A stretch of DNA of 18,942 nt from Promethearchaeota archaeon (GTDB lineage Archaea; Asgardarchaeota; Lokiarchaeia; Sigynarchaeales; SOKP01), in the NCBI GenBank assembly GCA_004524425.1, contig SDNN01000035.1:1-18942 (forward strand). The letters run 5' to 3'. Positions 1 to 7,616 of the stretch are shown one piece after another. The position numbers were made by a program, and so were the translations under genes. Under the pieces are notes generated by a model. That model was not told the DNA's origin. It worked only from the letters and a program-made list of their open reading frames with translations, and searched no databases. Every line of letters begins with the position of its first letter. Within the stretch, counting starts at the first letter, position 1.

Positions 1-54
1 AATGAAGCCATAACCTTTTTTTGAATTAAACCATTTAACAGTTCCTTTTACCAT
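1..54 (-). CDS. Cold-shock-domain (CspA-like) protein, N-terminal 18 codons only
   Basis: The reverse strand from 54 down to 1 reads, without a stop, MVKGTVKWFNSKKGYGFI, which is the start of a CspA-type cold shock domain. It includes the first beta strand (GTVKWFN) and the RNP1 signature K-G-Y-G-F-I used to stack on single-stranded nucleic acid. The family members are small (about 65-70 residue) RNA/ssDNA-binding proteins acting in the cytoplasm as RNA chaperones; the other three quarters of this gene lie outside the window. The ATG is preceded by an A/T-rich leader with no clear Shine-Dalgarno; a TATA-like box lies about 55 nt upstream. The identification is firm because all 18 residues fit the family; copy number and specific role cannot be judged. 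Confidence 0.9.
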   Translation of the reverse strand, partial: MVKGTVKWFNSKKGYGFI

Positions 55-76
55 TTTAAAAACCTAATTGATAGTC

Positions 77-100
77 TGGTACTATTACAGAGGTGTACCA
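77..100. promoter_or_regulatory. Inverted repeat in the cold-shock gene promoter (possible operator)
   Basis: TGGTAC (77-82) and GTACCA (95-100) form a perfect 6-bp inverted repeat with a 12-nt spacer. It lies just downstream of the TATA-like box of the cold-shock gene and overlaps the place where transcription should begin (about position 84). That position suits a repressor operator; a 5'UTR hairpin is less likely because one arm would lie at or before the predicted start. Confidence 0.35.
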
Positions 101-114
101 TTAATTTTTATAAA
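101..114 (-). promoter_or_regulatory. TATA-like box for the cold-shock gene
   Basis: On the minus strand this reads TTTATAAAAATTAA. Archaeal TBP sites lie about 25 nt before the transcription start, so transcription would begin near 84 and give a leader of about 30 nt. Placement is from sequence only. Confidence 0.45.
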
Positions 115-271
115 CATTTATTTATATTAAGTTTTTGCATAATTATCATGAATGATCTCATTTCTTCCTCATTTTCTGTCCTTTAACATGAGGAACTTTA
201 GATAGTAATGAATTCATTCTATTAAAGAAAATGATGTTTTTTATGAAATATTTAATTTTTATCGGTTTTAC

Positions 272-661
272 TTACATTCCTTTAGAATGAACAAAAAATT
301 CAATGTATAAAATCCCAATTATTAGGTTTGGTATTACTAACAAAAACACATAAATGCTGAGATCCCCGATCAACCAATAGTACGTTATAAGAATGAAAAC
401 AATTATTCTTGATATGCAACACATTCTGACGGCATCCTGATTTTTATTAATATCCTTTGAAAACCAATAATTTCCCATACCCATGATAATCACAGAGATG
501 GCAAATAATTCAAGAAATACTGGACTTGTAAGTTCGAAATTAAAAAAGAATGGAAACAAGAAGCTCATGAAAATAGATATCACTAAAAATGTTATTCCTA
601 CTATCCAATTATAGAGAGCACCAAAGAGAAATAAAACTTTATAATATTGTTTTTTATCCAT
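272..661 (-). CDS. Small four-helix membrane protein, unknown function
   Basis: This 129-residue protein has four hydrophobic segments, at about residues 9-36, 46-64, 83-99 and 101-123, separated by very short polar loops (such as WFSKDINKNQDAVRM at about 66-80). There is no cleavable signal peptide and no catalytic motif. The start is well fixed: a full AGGAGGT (669-675) lies 7 nt before the ATG, one of the strongest ribosome sites in the window. It stands alone, between the cold-shock gene and the divergent SRPBCC-like gene. I do not recognise the family. An integral membrane protein is certain from hydropathy; a role is not proposed. Confidence 0.8.
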   Translation of the reverse strand: MDKKQYYKVLFLFGALYNWIVGITFLVISIFMSFLFPFFFNFELTSPVFLELFAISVIIMGMGNYWFSKDINKNQDAVRMCCISRIIVFILITYYWLIGDLSIYVFLLVIPNLIIGILYIEFFVHSKGM

Positions 662-884
662 CTGTTTTACCTCCTACATGATTCAAGCTTTAATTTAATA
701 AATTAAATAAAAATTTGTTTTCTAAATTATTCTAGAATAATCGTGTTAAAAAGCCTTATCAATTATCATTTTAATGCTTTATTCTTCCTTTTTTTACCAT
801 TTTATTCACGATAAGAAGTCGAAGAATAAAACTTTAAATAACGTGCTATCATATTATCATAACATTAAATCCAATTAAAAAGAG

Positions 885-1315
885 ATGAGTATAAAATTCC
901 AGAATTAACGAAAACAAGAGAGGTAAACGCGTCTGCAGAAACCGTGTTTAAAATAATTGATGATGATCCGAATTATGCGGTTTGGAATATCGTTATAAAT
1001 GAAGTTATCGTGCAAGGACCAGGAAAATATCATTTCAAGACGAATGTTGGAGATGTATATTCCACTCGAATGGAGACCATTCAAAACGAAAGAATCTATG
1101 CCAAACAAGAAGGAAGCCCCATCACGGGGTTTGCCTATGATATAAAGCCTAAAGGAGATAAAGTTGAAGTGGACATCACTGTAGAATTTGATGATCCGAA
1201 CCAAGAAGCCATACTCGGAATGGCGGGAGAAGTATTTGCAGATTGTTTAAAAAACTACGCCGAATATCTCGAGTCAGGGGGAAATCCTGACGAATATGAT
1301 AAAAAGAAAAAATAA
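885..1315 (+). CDS. SRPBCC (START/polyketide-cyclase)-like protein, apparent frameshift near N-terminus
   Basis: The frame open from 869 to 1315 reads like an SRPBCC ligand-binding fold. It has an N-terminal strand (IPELTKTREVNASAETVFKII, split by the 944 GTG), then D-D-P-N-Y-A-V-W-N, strands with GKYHFKT and SPITGFAYDIKPKGDKVEVDITVEF, and a long C-terminal helix (about residues 95-115 from the GTG) that would cap a cavity. The first standard start codon in this frame is the GTG at 944, which would remove the first strand and helix start. An ATG at 885 is in another frame and meets a stop after seven codons. If one A were added to the AAAA run at 893-896, the ATG would join the main frame as MSIKIPELTKTREV. 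The family binds hydrophobic ligands; the ligand here is unknown. The reading frame is sound; the start is disputed. Confidence 0.75.
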
Positions 1316-1444
1316 TTCTAATTCATTTCCCTGAAAATTAACTTCGTGTAAGAATTCTTTTCTCCTTAAATCTTCTTTTTTTTATACGCAATTATTTCTT
1401 TTCCATCTTAGAAAAAAATGCTAAAAAAATTGTAGTATTCAATA

Positions 1445-1455
1445 AAAATATATAA
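1445..1455 (+). promoter_or_regulatory. TATA-like box for the sulfatase gene
   Basis: AAAATATATAA is centred about 31 nt before the ATG at 1481, and no Shine-Dalgarno sequence precedes that ATG. This geometry predicts a leaderless or nearly leaderless mRNA. Confidence 0.5.
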
Positions 1456-1480
1456 CTTCAAATAAAAAATTATACAGCTT

Positions 1481-2956
1481 ATGAGAATTTTATATATCGA
1501 TATTGACACTCTTCGGGCAGATCATTTAGGATGTTATGGATATCATCGGGACACTTCGCCAAATATTGACGCGATTGCGAAAGATGGTACTATTTTTTCG
1601 CAATGTTATGCTTCAGATGTGCCATGTCTCCCGTCAAGAGCGGCACTTTTCACCGGAAGATTTGGTATTCATACGGGAATAGTGGGTCATGGAGGTACTG
1701 CTGCAGACATGAGATTGGCGGGATTAGAGCGGGGTTTTGATGACGCTCGTAAGAATCTTCACTGGCCAAGCATCTTAAGAGCGGCTCAATATTATCCAGT
1801 CACCATTACTCCCTATGCCGAAAGGCATTCTGCCTACTGGTTTTATGCAGGGTGGAAAGAAATGTATAATCCAGGAATGAGAGGCTTGGAAATTGTTGAT
1901 CATGTGTATCCCCATGCTGAAAAATGGTTAAAGGAAAATGCAAAAAGAGATCGGTGGTTTTTACATGTAAACACCTGGGATCCTCATACTCCTTATAGGA
2001 CTCCAATGTCATTTGAAAACCCATTTGAAAGAGACCGCACACCCTCATGGATAACCCAGGATATTATTAATGAGCATAGAAAAAGTTATGGATGGCATTC
2101 CGCCAAAGATTTATGGGGCTTTGGGTTTCCTATTGAAAAACGCAGAAGTAAGCATTTCCCCAGAGCGGGTATCACAGAAATTAAGAATGTAGAGGACTTT
2201 AATAAATGGATTGATGGCTACGATGTTGGTATTAGATATGCTGATGAAATGGTTGGAAAAATAGTAAATGTTCTCAAGGAACATGATATCTATGATGATA
2301 CGCTCATCATGGTCAGTTCTGACCATGGAGAAAGTCAAGGAGAGCTTAATGTATATGGTGATCACGCAACTGCGTGTCATGTGGTGAATCGTATTCCCAT
2401 GATTGTCAAATGGCCAGGAAAAAAATGGAAAAAAGAATATGATTCATTCATGTATCAATTTGATGTTGCTGCTACTATTATAGAAGGAAATAGCAAGAAC
2501 GTGCCAGATTCTTGGGATGGTAAAAGTTTTTATAAGGAAATTGAAAATAATGAGAAATTTGGCAGAGATTACTTGATTTTAAGCCAAAATGCACTAAGTT
2601 GTCAGCGTTCAATCAGATTTGATGAATGGACTCTTATTAGAACATATCATACAGGGTTGAAAAATTACCCTGAGTTAATGCTTTTTAACTATAAAGAAGA
2701 TTTTCACATGACAAATAACCTTGCCGAAACCAGACCTGACATTGTGGGCAGAGGATTGAAAATGCTCGATGAATGGCATAAAGAAATGATGCGCACATCG
2801 ACAACTGATGTCGATCCGATGTGGACGGTTATCAAAGAAGGAGGCCCTGAACATGCTCGATATGATTTCAATAAATATTTAAAAAGATTGAAAAAAACAG
2901 ACCGAGAACATTGGATAAAGAAAATCAAAGATAAAAATGAGAGTTATCTTTCTTAA
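1481..2956 (+). CDS. Sulfatase (arylsulfatase family, Cys-type)
   Basis: This 491-residue protein has the alkaline-phosphatase-fold sulfatase layout. The N-terminal metal-binding strand IDIDTLRADHLGCYGY (residues 6-21) supplies Asp7/Asp9. The activation motif C-L-P-S-R (Cys49-Arg53, followed by TGR at 58-60) matches C-x-P-x-R, in which Cys is converted to formylglycine. The second metal motif is S-S-D-H-G-E (Asp281, His282), followed by GDH at 293-295. Such enzymes hydrolyse sulfate esters, some members phosphonate esters. There is no signal peptide, so it probably acts inside the cell. No formylglycine-generating enzyme or anSME gene is visible nearby, so activation would depend on a gene elsewhere. 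It faces the convergent ATPase gene. The substrate cannot be inferred. Confidence 0.9.
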   Translation: MRILYIDIDTLRADHLGCYGYHRDTSPNIDAIAKDGTIFSQCYASDVPCLPSRAALFTGRFGIHTGIVGHGGTAADMRLAGLERGFDDARKNLHWPSILRAAQYYPVTITPYAERHSAYWFYAGWKEMYNPGMRGLEIVDHVYPHAEKWLKENAKRDRWFLHVNTWDPHTPYRTPMSFENPFERDRTPSWITQDIINEHRKSYGWHSAKDLWGFGFPIEKRRSKHFPRAGITEIKNVEDFNKWIDGYDVGIRYADEMVGKIVNVLKEHDIYDDTLIMVSSDHGESQGELNVYGDHATACHVVNRIPMIVKWPGKKWKKEYDSFMYQFDVAATIIEGNSKNVPDSWDGKSFYKEIENNEKFGRDYLILSQNALSCQRSIRFDEWTLIRTYHTGLKNYPELMLFNYKEDFHMTNNLAETRPDIVGRGLKMLDEWHKEMMRTSTTDVDPMWTVIKEGGPEHARYDFNKYLKRLKKTDREHWIKKIKDKNESYLS

Positions 2957-3043
2957 TCTATTTTTAATATTTTACTCGTGCTGATAATCGAGAAACATAA
3001 TTAATAATTCGCTTTCGTTTATAAAGCAGCTTCATTTATCTTT

Positions 3044-3847
3044 CTAAAGAGTGAACAGTTCATCCAAATACGGTGATAAATGATTTTTCAACTTCTCAGC
3101 GATGTTTCCTGAAAAAGGAGGGATGTGTATCTCTTGTATAGGCTCTAAGGGTTCAATTACTCTAAAGGTTTCCTCTTCAAACGGAAGAGTAGAAATTAGT
3201 TGTAAGGATTTCAGGTATCGATCACCTTGATATACTCGAACACGGAATGGCTCGATTACGAAAACATGATCCAAATTAGTTAAGCCATTCCAAGGGACTG
3301 CAATATTGCAGTAACTTTCACAAACAATGAAATTAAATTTACGGGAAAGAAGTGAATAAGCCCAATCATCCGCTTGATCGTATAAGTTATTTAAGGCTTC
3401 CAAGTCTCGTCTAGATGATATTGAGATCACTTCATTCTTGCGTAAAGTCTCTTCTAAATATTTGCTATCTATGGGCAGATCAAGGCATTCATTTAATGCG
3501 ATTATATTTTTATCTTTAATCGTGATACGGTCTAAAAGAAAATGAGGGACTTGTTCCCATTGTAGTTCTTCTGAACTCGGTGACCAAACTCTGTGTACTG
3601 GATTCAAGAGAGTGATGGAAGGATTCTCACTCGATTCATTCTTTAATAAAGTTGCATCATGAGAATAAGGACAACCTTTTTTCAATCCTTCTTTAACGAT
3701 ATCCCAATGATACCAAAGGTTATTTCCAGATCGCGGTTTAAAGCCACATGCTTCATGCTCTTTTCCTTTCAAATATCTAAGCAAGGCAATTGATAAGGTC
3801 GTTTTACCCGCATCTACATCATTGATGCCCGCGCAGAGAATATTCAT
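3044..3847 (-). CDS. Dethiobiotin-synthetase-like P-loop ATPase, function unknown
   Basis: The protein opens with a P-loop of the BioD/CobB type: G-I-N-D-V-D-A-G-K-T-T directly after the first strand. A lysine-containing G-F-K-P-R-S-G follows, close to where BioD has its substrate-binding G-x-K-P. Downstream strands include FNFIVCESYCN (a Walker-B-like position with Glu) and DHVFVIEPFRV. It therefore belongs to the SIMIBI-class ATP-binding enzymes, similar to an archaeal group annotated only as predicted P-loop ATPase/GTPase. No biotin or cobalamin genes are nearby, so a biotin role is not supported. I take the ATG at 3847 as the start; a TTG at 3853 adds two residues. It is a single gene, convergent with the sulfatase and divergent from the hydrolase. 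The ATP-binding fold is clear, the reaction unknown. Confidence 0.75.
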   Translation of the reverse strand: MNILCAGINDVDAGKTTLSIALLRYLKGKEHEACGFKPRSGNNLWYHWDIVKEGLKKGCPYSHDATLLKNESSENPSITLLNPVHRVWSPSSEELQWEQVPHFLLDRITIKDKNIIALNECLDLPIDSKYLEETLRKNEVISISSRRDLEALNNLYDQADDWAYSLLSRKFNFIVCESYCNIAVPWNGLTNLDHVFVIEPFRVRVYQGDRYLKSLQLISTLPFEEETFRVIEPLEPIQEIHIPPFSGNIAEKLKNHLSPYLDELFTL

Positions 3848-3950
3848 TTTCAAAATAATTTAAAAATGATTCGATAGATGAAAATTAATACCATGTCGGT
3901 CTTTACTTCTTATAATAGTATTTATTACATTAAATTTACTTTTTAATAGC

Positions 3951-4790
3951 ATGCCACTGATAAAACTTGAGAATGATCTTAATATTAATTACCAATTAGA
4001 AGGAAATGAAACGGGCCAGCTTCTCTTATTAATTCATGGATATGGCTCCTGGATGCATGGTTATGACGAAATTTTTGATCTTTTGACCAAGAAATTTCTG
4101 GTGCTCAGATCGGACTTGAGAGGCCATGGAGACTCTGACAAACCGTTAATCAAGGACGATTATGAGGCGACCAAGAAATTTTATACCATTGACCACTTTG
4201 CAGAAGACAATTACTTGTTGCTCAAAAAGTTGGGCTTACTTGAAAGATTCGATGAAGTTAATGTATATGGACATTCAATGGGCGGAATGATTGCTCAAGC
4301 TTTCGCACTGCGGTATCAGAGCATGATGAACAAGCTCATTTTAGGAAGTACTACTTATACGATGAATACTGAGGGGATGAAAAGACTACTCGAGGATTAT
4401 AAATCAGGGAAGTTAGGAAATCTACGTGATAGTTTTATAGCCACTGCTAAAAGCGCATACACGATAAGGTTTAAAAAAAGCCATCCCGAATTTTTAGACA
4501 AGGAAATAGAAGCCAAGATGAAGTGTCCTCCTGAAGTAATCTTTGGAGCAATGGAAAATTTCATCTATAATTTTAACGTGAAGGATCAATTAAAAGATTT
4601 AAAAATACCCGTATTAATCCTGACTGGTAATAAGGACCGACTCGTTCCACAAGACAGAAGTCGTGAAATGCATGAAATAATCCCCGATTCAAGAATCGTG
4701 ATCTTTGAAAAGCAAAACCATGGAATTAATGTAGAAATCCCTCAAAAAGTTGTAGGAGAGATAATTAAATTCATCCAAGAAACGAAATAA
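3951..4790 (+). CDS. Alpha/beta-fold hydrolase
   Basis: This 279-residue cytoplasmic protein carries the complete alpha/beta hydrolase signature. HGYG at 29-32 is the oxyanion region, RSDLRGHGDSDKP follows at 53-65, and the nucleophile elbow is G-H-S-M-G-G with Ser109. The acid is Asp229 in GNKDRLVP and the base His257 in NHGINVE. Between residues about 135 and 200 lies a helical cap, which determines substrate choice. The closest known types are the broad esterase/lactonase/haloperoxidase-like group; without the cap's homologues the substrate cannot be named. Its start has no ribosome site; an A/T-rich element at about 3920-3936 could be its promoter. It is a single gene, divergent from the ATPase gene. 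Confidence 0.9.
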   Translation: MPLIKLENDLNINYQLEGNETGQLLLLIHGYGSWMHGYDEIFDLLTKKFLVLRSDLRGHGDSDKPLIKDDYEATKKFYTIDHFAEDNYLLLKKLGLLERFDEVNVYGHSMGGMIAQAFALRYQSMMNKLILGSTTYTMNTEGMKRLLEDYKSGKLGNLRDSFIATAKSAYTIRFKKSHPEFLDKEIEAKMKCPPEVIFGAMENFIYNFNVKDQLKDLKIPVLILTGNKDRLVPQDRSREMHEIIPDSRIVIFEKQNHGINVEIPQKVVGEIIKFIQETK

Positions 4791-4856
4791 AACATAAAAC
4801 AAGCTATTCCATCTATTTTTCGATATTAAAATAAAAAAGGAAGAAAGGAAAAATTT

Positions 4857-5705
4857 CTACTCGTGTGGTAATATATAAATAAGAGCTATGATCAGTAGGA
4901 GCCCACTTAAAAAGATTAATGTTTGAATAATAGATTTCTTTAAATCTTTTTGCTTTAAAAGCTCAGGCATGAGTTCCGTGCAGGCAATATATATAAAACC
5001 GCCCCCCGAGAAAGCCAAGAAGAATAAATTAAACACGTCGATCAATGGAGAAAGGAAATACGCGATTAGACCTCCAAGCAATGCAATCATGGCACTTAAA
5101 AAGTTAAACAAGAGCGCTTTTTTCTTGGTAAAACCTCCATATACCAGAATTCCGAAGTCCCCTACTTCTTGAGGAAGCTCATGAAATAATACGGCAAGAG
5201 TAATGATAATTCCGTTTGAAAATCCACTCAAAAATCCAACCATTATTATTATACCATCTAAAAAATTATGTAGTCCATCACCAGCTAGATTGAGAATAGC
5301 AAAATTTTTGATTTTTCCCATTCCACTGAGAGATTTATCAATGCCTTCTGACTTGTCACTATAACACACAAATTGATTGTCTACTTCATGAGCATGCCCA
5401 TGAAACCAATAAATAAATCTTTCAATAATGAAAAAGGTCACAAATCCAACGATGACGAATATAAAAACGGAACTTTCATCTAAGAAAGTTCCACCCTCGT
5501 TTAATTCCTCGAGATGATGGAGGGATTCGGGAATGAGATCAAATATCGCAGTAGCAAGTATTGTTCCCGTAGCAAATGCGACAAGAATGAATAAAATTTT
5601 GTCTAACAGCTTTTCCCTCATTGAAATCATGAATATTCCCATCAGGCTGAAGCATCCGACGATGAAAATCATTAAAAATCCTAACAATACCATGTCCATG
5701 GTCAT
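4857..5705 (-). CDS. ZIP-family divalent metal transporter
   Basis: This 282-residue membrane protein has about eight hydrophobic segments and the two metal-coordinating helices of ZIP carriers. H-N-F-L-D-G (His146, Asn147, Asp150) is in TM4 and H-E-L-P-Q-E-V-G-D-F (His175, Glu176, Glu180) in TM5. The second histidine of the common HExPHE pattern is Gln179 here. A cytoplasmic-loop histidine cluster, FHGHAHE (101-107), is typical of zinc or iron handling in this family. The role is import of Zn2+, Fe2+ or a related ion across the cell membrane; which one is not decidable. The ATG at 5705 has only a GTGA two bases upstream; the in-frame ATG at 5699 places that GTGA at better spacing and may be the true start. 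No metalloregulator is adjacent. Confidence 0.92.
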   Translation of the reverse strand: MTMDMVLLGFLMIFIVGCFSLMGIFMISMREKLLDKILFILVAFATGTILATAIFDLIPESLHHLEELNEGGTFLDESSVFIFVIVGFVTFFIIERFIYWFHGHAHEVDNQFVCYSDKSEGIDKSLSGMGKIKNFAILNLAGDGLHNFLDGIIIMVGFLSGFSNGIIITLAVLFHELPQEVGDFGILVYGGFTKKKALLFNFLSAMIALLGGLIAYFLSPLIDVFNLFFLAFSGGGFIYIACTELMPELLKQKDLKKSIIQTLIFLSGLLLIIALIYILPHE

Positions 5706-6029
5706 TTCACTTTAATTTTTGTTTATTTGAAATCTCTTTTCATAATGTTTTTTTAATCTTATAAACCAATTTTAATAATTAAAATGTTCAACTAAATATC
5801 ATTAAAAAACTTAATTCTTTTAACTCAGTGGGTAATAAGACAAAGCATTGTAACGATACCATGTGATATTCATGCGCAATAGACTCAAGAAAAGGAGATA
5901 AAAAGAGTTAGTCAATCCTTATTTTATTAAATTCAATTTTTCAATAACTTTTATCAATCGAAAAATCCTATAATTATCAGAATTGTTTAGCTTATAAAAC
6001 ATGTTAAACAAATTTTTTAATTAAAATAA
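5706..6029. other. 324-bp spacer between ZIP and iron-sulfur genes
   Basis: This divergent spacer holds a promoter for the iron-sulfur gene near its right end and presumably one for the ZIP gene at its left. Positions about 5825-5915 are less A/T-rich than the rest. They contain only very short reading frames: a nine-codon plus-strand frame starting at 5872 and a 31-codon minus-strand frame starting with TTG. Neither resembles a known protein, so I call no gene. No tRNA-like fold was recognised. Confidence 0.5.
5990..6000 (+). promoter_or_regulatory. TATA-like box for the iron-sulfur protein gene
   Basis: GCTTATAAAAC is centred about 35 nt upstream of the first ATG (6030), which has no Shine-Dalgarno sequence. 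A short leader of under ten bases is expected. Confidence 0.5.
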
Positions 6030-7151
6030 ATGATCATGAGTAACATGTCAGAAAATTTATGGTATAAAGTAGCAAGAAGATTTATTAAAGCCGGAAGGCT
6101 CCCCATACCGGTAACTGACTCGGTTATTAAAATTCTACAAGCAATGTTGAATGAAGAGCAAGCACAATTTACCTTATTGCTCAAAAAACCTTCTTATAAC
6201 ATTGATCAATTAAAGGAAATAAAAGAAATAAGAGAAATGGGTGAAGATAAGCTAAATAACATGCTACAGAGCCTGATGCACGCGGGGGTGATGTCAGCAA
6301 TCCCAAGTAGAAGTACTGGGGTGATGGTCTATCGACTCCTCCCCTTTCTTCCCGGATTAGTCGAAACTACCTTTATGAAAGGAGGAACGGGAGAGAGAGA
6401 AAAGAAACTCGCGCGATTGTATGAAGATTTTTTCAATGAATTAGTGCAAGGAACCCAAAAGAATTATGACACTTTGATACCTGCCTACAAGGATGCCCCA
6501 TCCATCGCCAGGGTAATTCCTGTCGAGGAAGAAATTGAAGTCAAAAAGGAAGTGGTGTTACCCTTTGATGAATTATCTAAGATATTGGACAATTATGATA
6601 CTATAGGCTTAGCTACTTGTTATTGTAGGCATCGAAAGGATCTTCTCGGAGAGCCTTGTAAGATAACTGATGAGAGAAAAAATTGTTTCTCCTTTGGGAG
6701 AACAGCCGTGTTCATGATATCACAAGGATTTGCTGAAGAAGTTTCAAAAGAAGATGCCATGAAGATATTAAAAAAAGCAGAAGATGAAGGGCTTGTTCAT
6801 AAGGCGTTTCATGCAAATTTAGACATCAATAAAGAAATCGATGGGTTATGTAATTGTTGTAAATGTTGCTGTGGCACCTTCGAAGCTCACTATGCTGGAG
6901 CGCTTCCCTTAACGGATTATAGTTCTTACTTGGCGCGAGTCAATGAGGATGATTGCATCGGTTGTGGAACGTGTGTTGAAAATTGTAATGCAGAGGCAAT
7001 AGACTTAATCGATACAATCGCACAAATTAATGAGGACAGATGCATTGGTTGCGGAGTTTGTGCTCACGTGTGTCCTGAAAATGCCATGCGACTAGAGCGA
7101 GTGGAACCAAGAAAGGTCTTTGTACCGCCGCCCAAATTAGAGAATCCTTAA
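6030..7151 (+). CDS. Cysteine-rich protein with two 4Fe-4S ferredoxin motifs and N-terminal winged-helix-like region
   Basis: This soluble 373-residue protein has three parts. Residues about 25-110 are helical, with a winged-helix-like pattern (DQLKEIKEIREMGEDKLNNML, then VYRLLPFLPG). Residues about 195-281 carry an unusual cysteine set: CYC (197, 199), Cys210, Cys219 and the dense C-N-C-C-K-C-C-C-G (274-282). Residues 309-348 are a bacterial-type dicluster ferredoxin, CIGCGTCVENC and CIGCGVCAHVCP, each binding one 4Fe-4S cluster; the first lacks the usual proline after its fourth Cys. This layout recurs in archaea and anaerobic bacteria in proteins named only as 4Fe-4S dicluster proteins, presumably electron carriers. 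Nothing redox-related is adjacent. ATGs at 6036 and 6045 are alternative starts. Iron-sulfur binding is confident; the partner and reaction are unknown. Confidence 0.85.
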   Translation: MIMSNMSENLWYKVARRFIKAGRLPIPVTDSVIKILQAMLNEEQAQFTLLLKKPSYNIDQLKEIKEIREMGEDKLNNMLQSLMHAGVMSAIPSRSTGVMVYRLLPFLPGLVETTFMKGGTGEREKKLARLYEDFFNELVQGTQKNYDTLIPAYKDAPSIARVIPVEEEIEVKKEVVLPFDELSKILDNYDTIGLATCYCRHRKDLLGEPCKITDERKNCFSFGRTAVFMISQGFAEEVSKEDAMKILKKAEDEGLVHKAFHANLDINKEIDGLCNCCKCCCGTFEAHYAGALPLTDYSSYLARVNEDDCIGCGTCVENCNAEAIDLIDTIAQINEDRCIGCGVCAHVCPENAMRLERVEPRKVFVPPPKLENP

Positions 7152-7212
7152 AAAATTAACCTTGTTATTCATATTTTTAATTATAATTGCTACTTGATGA
7201 GATAACCACGAA

Positions 7213-7593
7213 TTAATACTTATTGCTAAAATTTCCAAGATTCCGAAATTCATCAATCTTTCCCGGTTCTACGCTCATGGCTTTTAACAAGAGTTCAGAT
7301 GCTCTTTTCCAGAGGTTTTTGATGACTTTGCTTACTAATTGAAAATCCTCCGGATTAGCGAATCCCAAGGTTATTAGGCTTGAATGTTCATCAATTTTCA
7401 CGTCCATGGAGAGTTTCTTTTTTATCCCTCCAAAGATCGTTATCATCTCCCTGATTTCATGAGGGCTGCCCAGATCGCCTGGAGCCAGGCCTTCATTATT
7501 AAGTTCTAATTCAATCCTCAAATCTTCCTCATTTTCTCTAATTTTTACATTTTTAGTAAGTATTTCATTTAATTGTGGAATCAATTCTTCCAT
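7213..7593 (-). CDS. Small soluble protein of unknown function, cotranscribed with CocE-like hydrolase
   Basis: This 126-residue acidic protein has mixed alpha/beta character and no membrane segment, signal peptide or recognisable motif. A charged N-terminal helix (residues 1-20) is followed by a strand (LRIELELN), a G-L-A-P-G-D-L-G-S-P turn, a second strand pair around 60-76 and a long C-terminal helix (DFQLVSKVIKNLWKRASELLLKAM). The start is certain: AAGGTGAT (7597-7604) sits immediately before the ATG at standard spacing. It begins 23 bp after the stop of the upstream CocE-like gene on the same strand, so the two are probably one transcript and the small protein may act with that hydrolase. 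I do not recognise the family. Confidence 0.75.
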   Translation of the reverse strand: MEELIPQLNEILTKNVKIRENEEDLRIELELNNEGLAPGDLGSPHEIREMITIFGGIKKKLSMDVKIDEHSSLITLGFANPEDFQLVSKVIKNLWKRASELLLKAMSVEPGKIDEFRNLGNFSNKY

Positions 7594-7616
7594 TTAATCA
7601 CCTTTTTCCTCTTATT

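Noticed and set aside
905..1204. 99-codon minus-strand frame opposite the SRPBCC-like gene
   Set aside because: It mirrors a clearly protein-like plus-strand gene and has no motif or ribosome site of its own.
5825..5915. Short frames in the ZIP/iron-sulfur spacer: a nine-codon plus-strand frame at 5872 and a 31-codon minus-strand frame starting with TTG
   Set aside because: Too short, no ribosome site at a fitting distance and no family resemblance; the local base composition shift alone is not enough.
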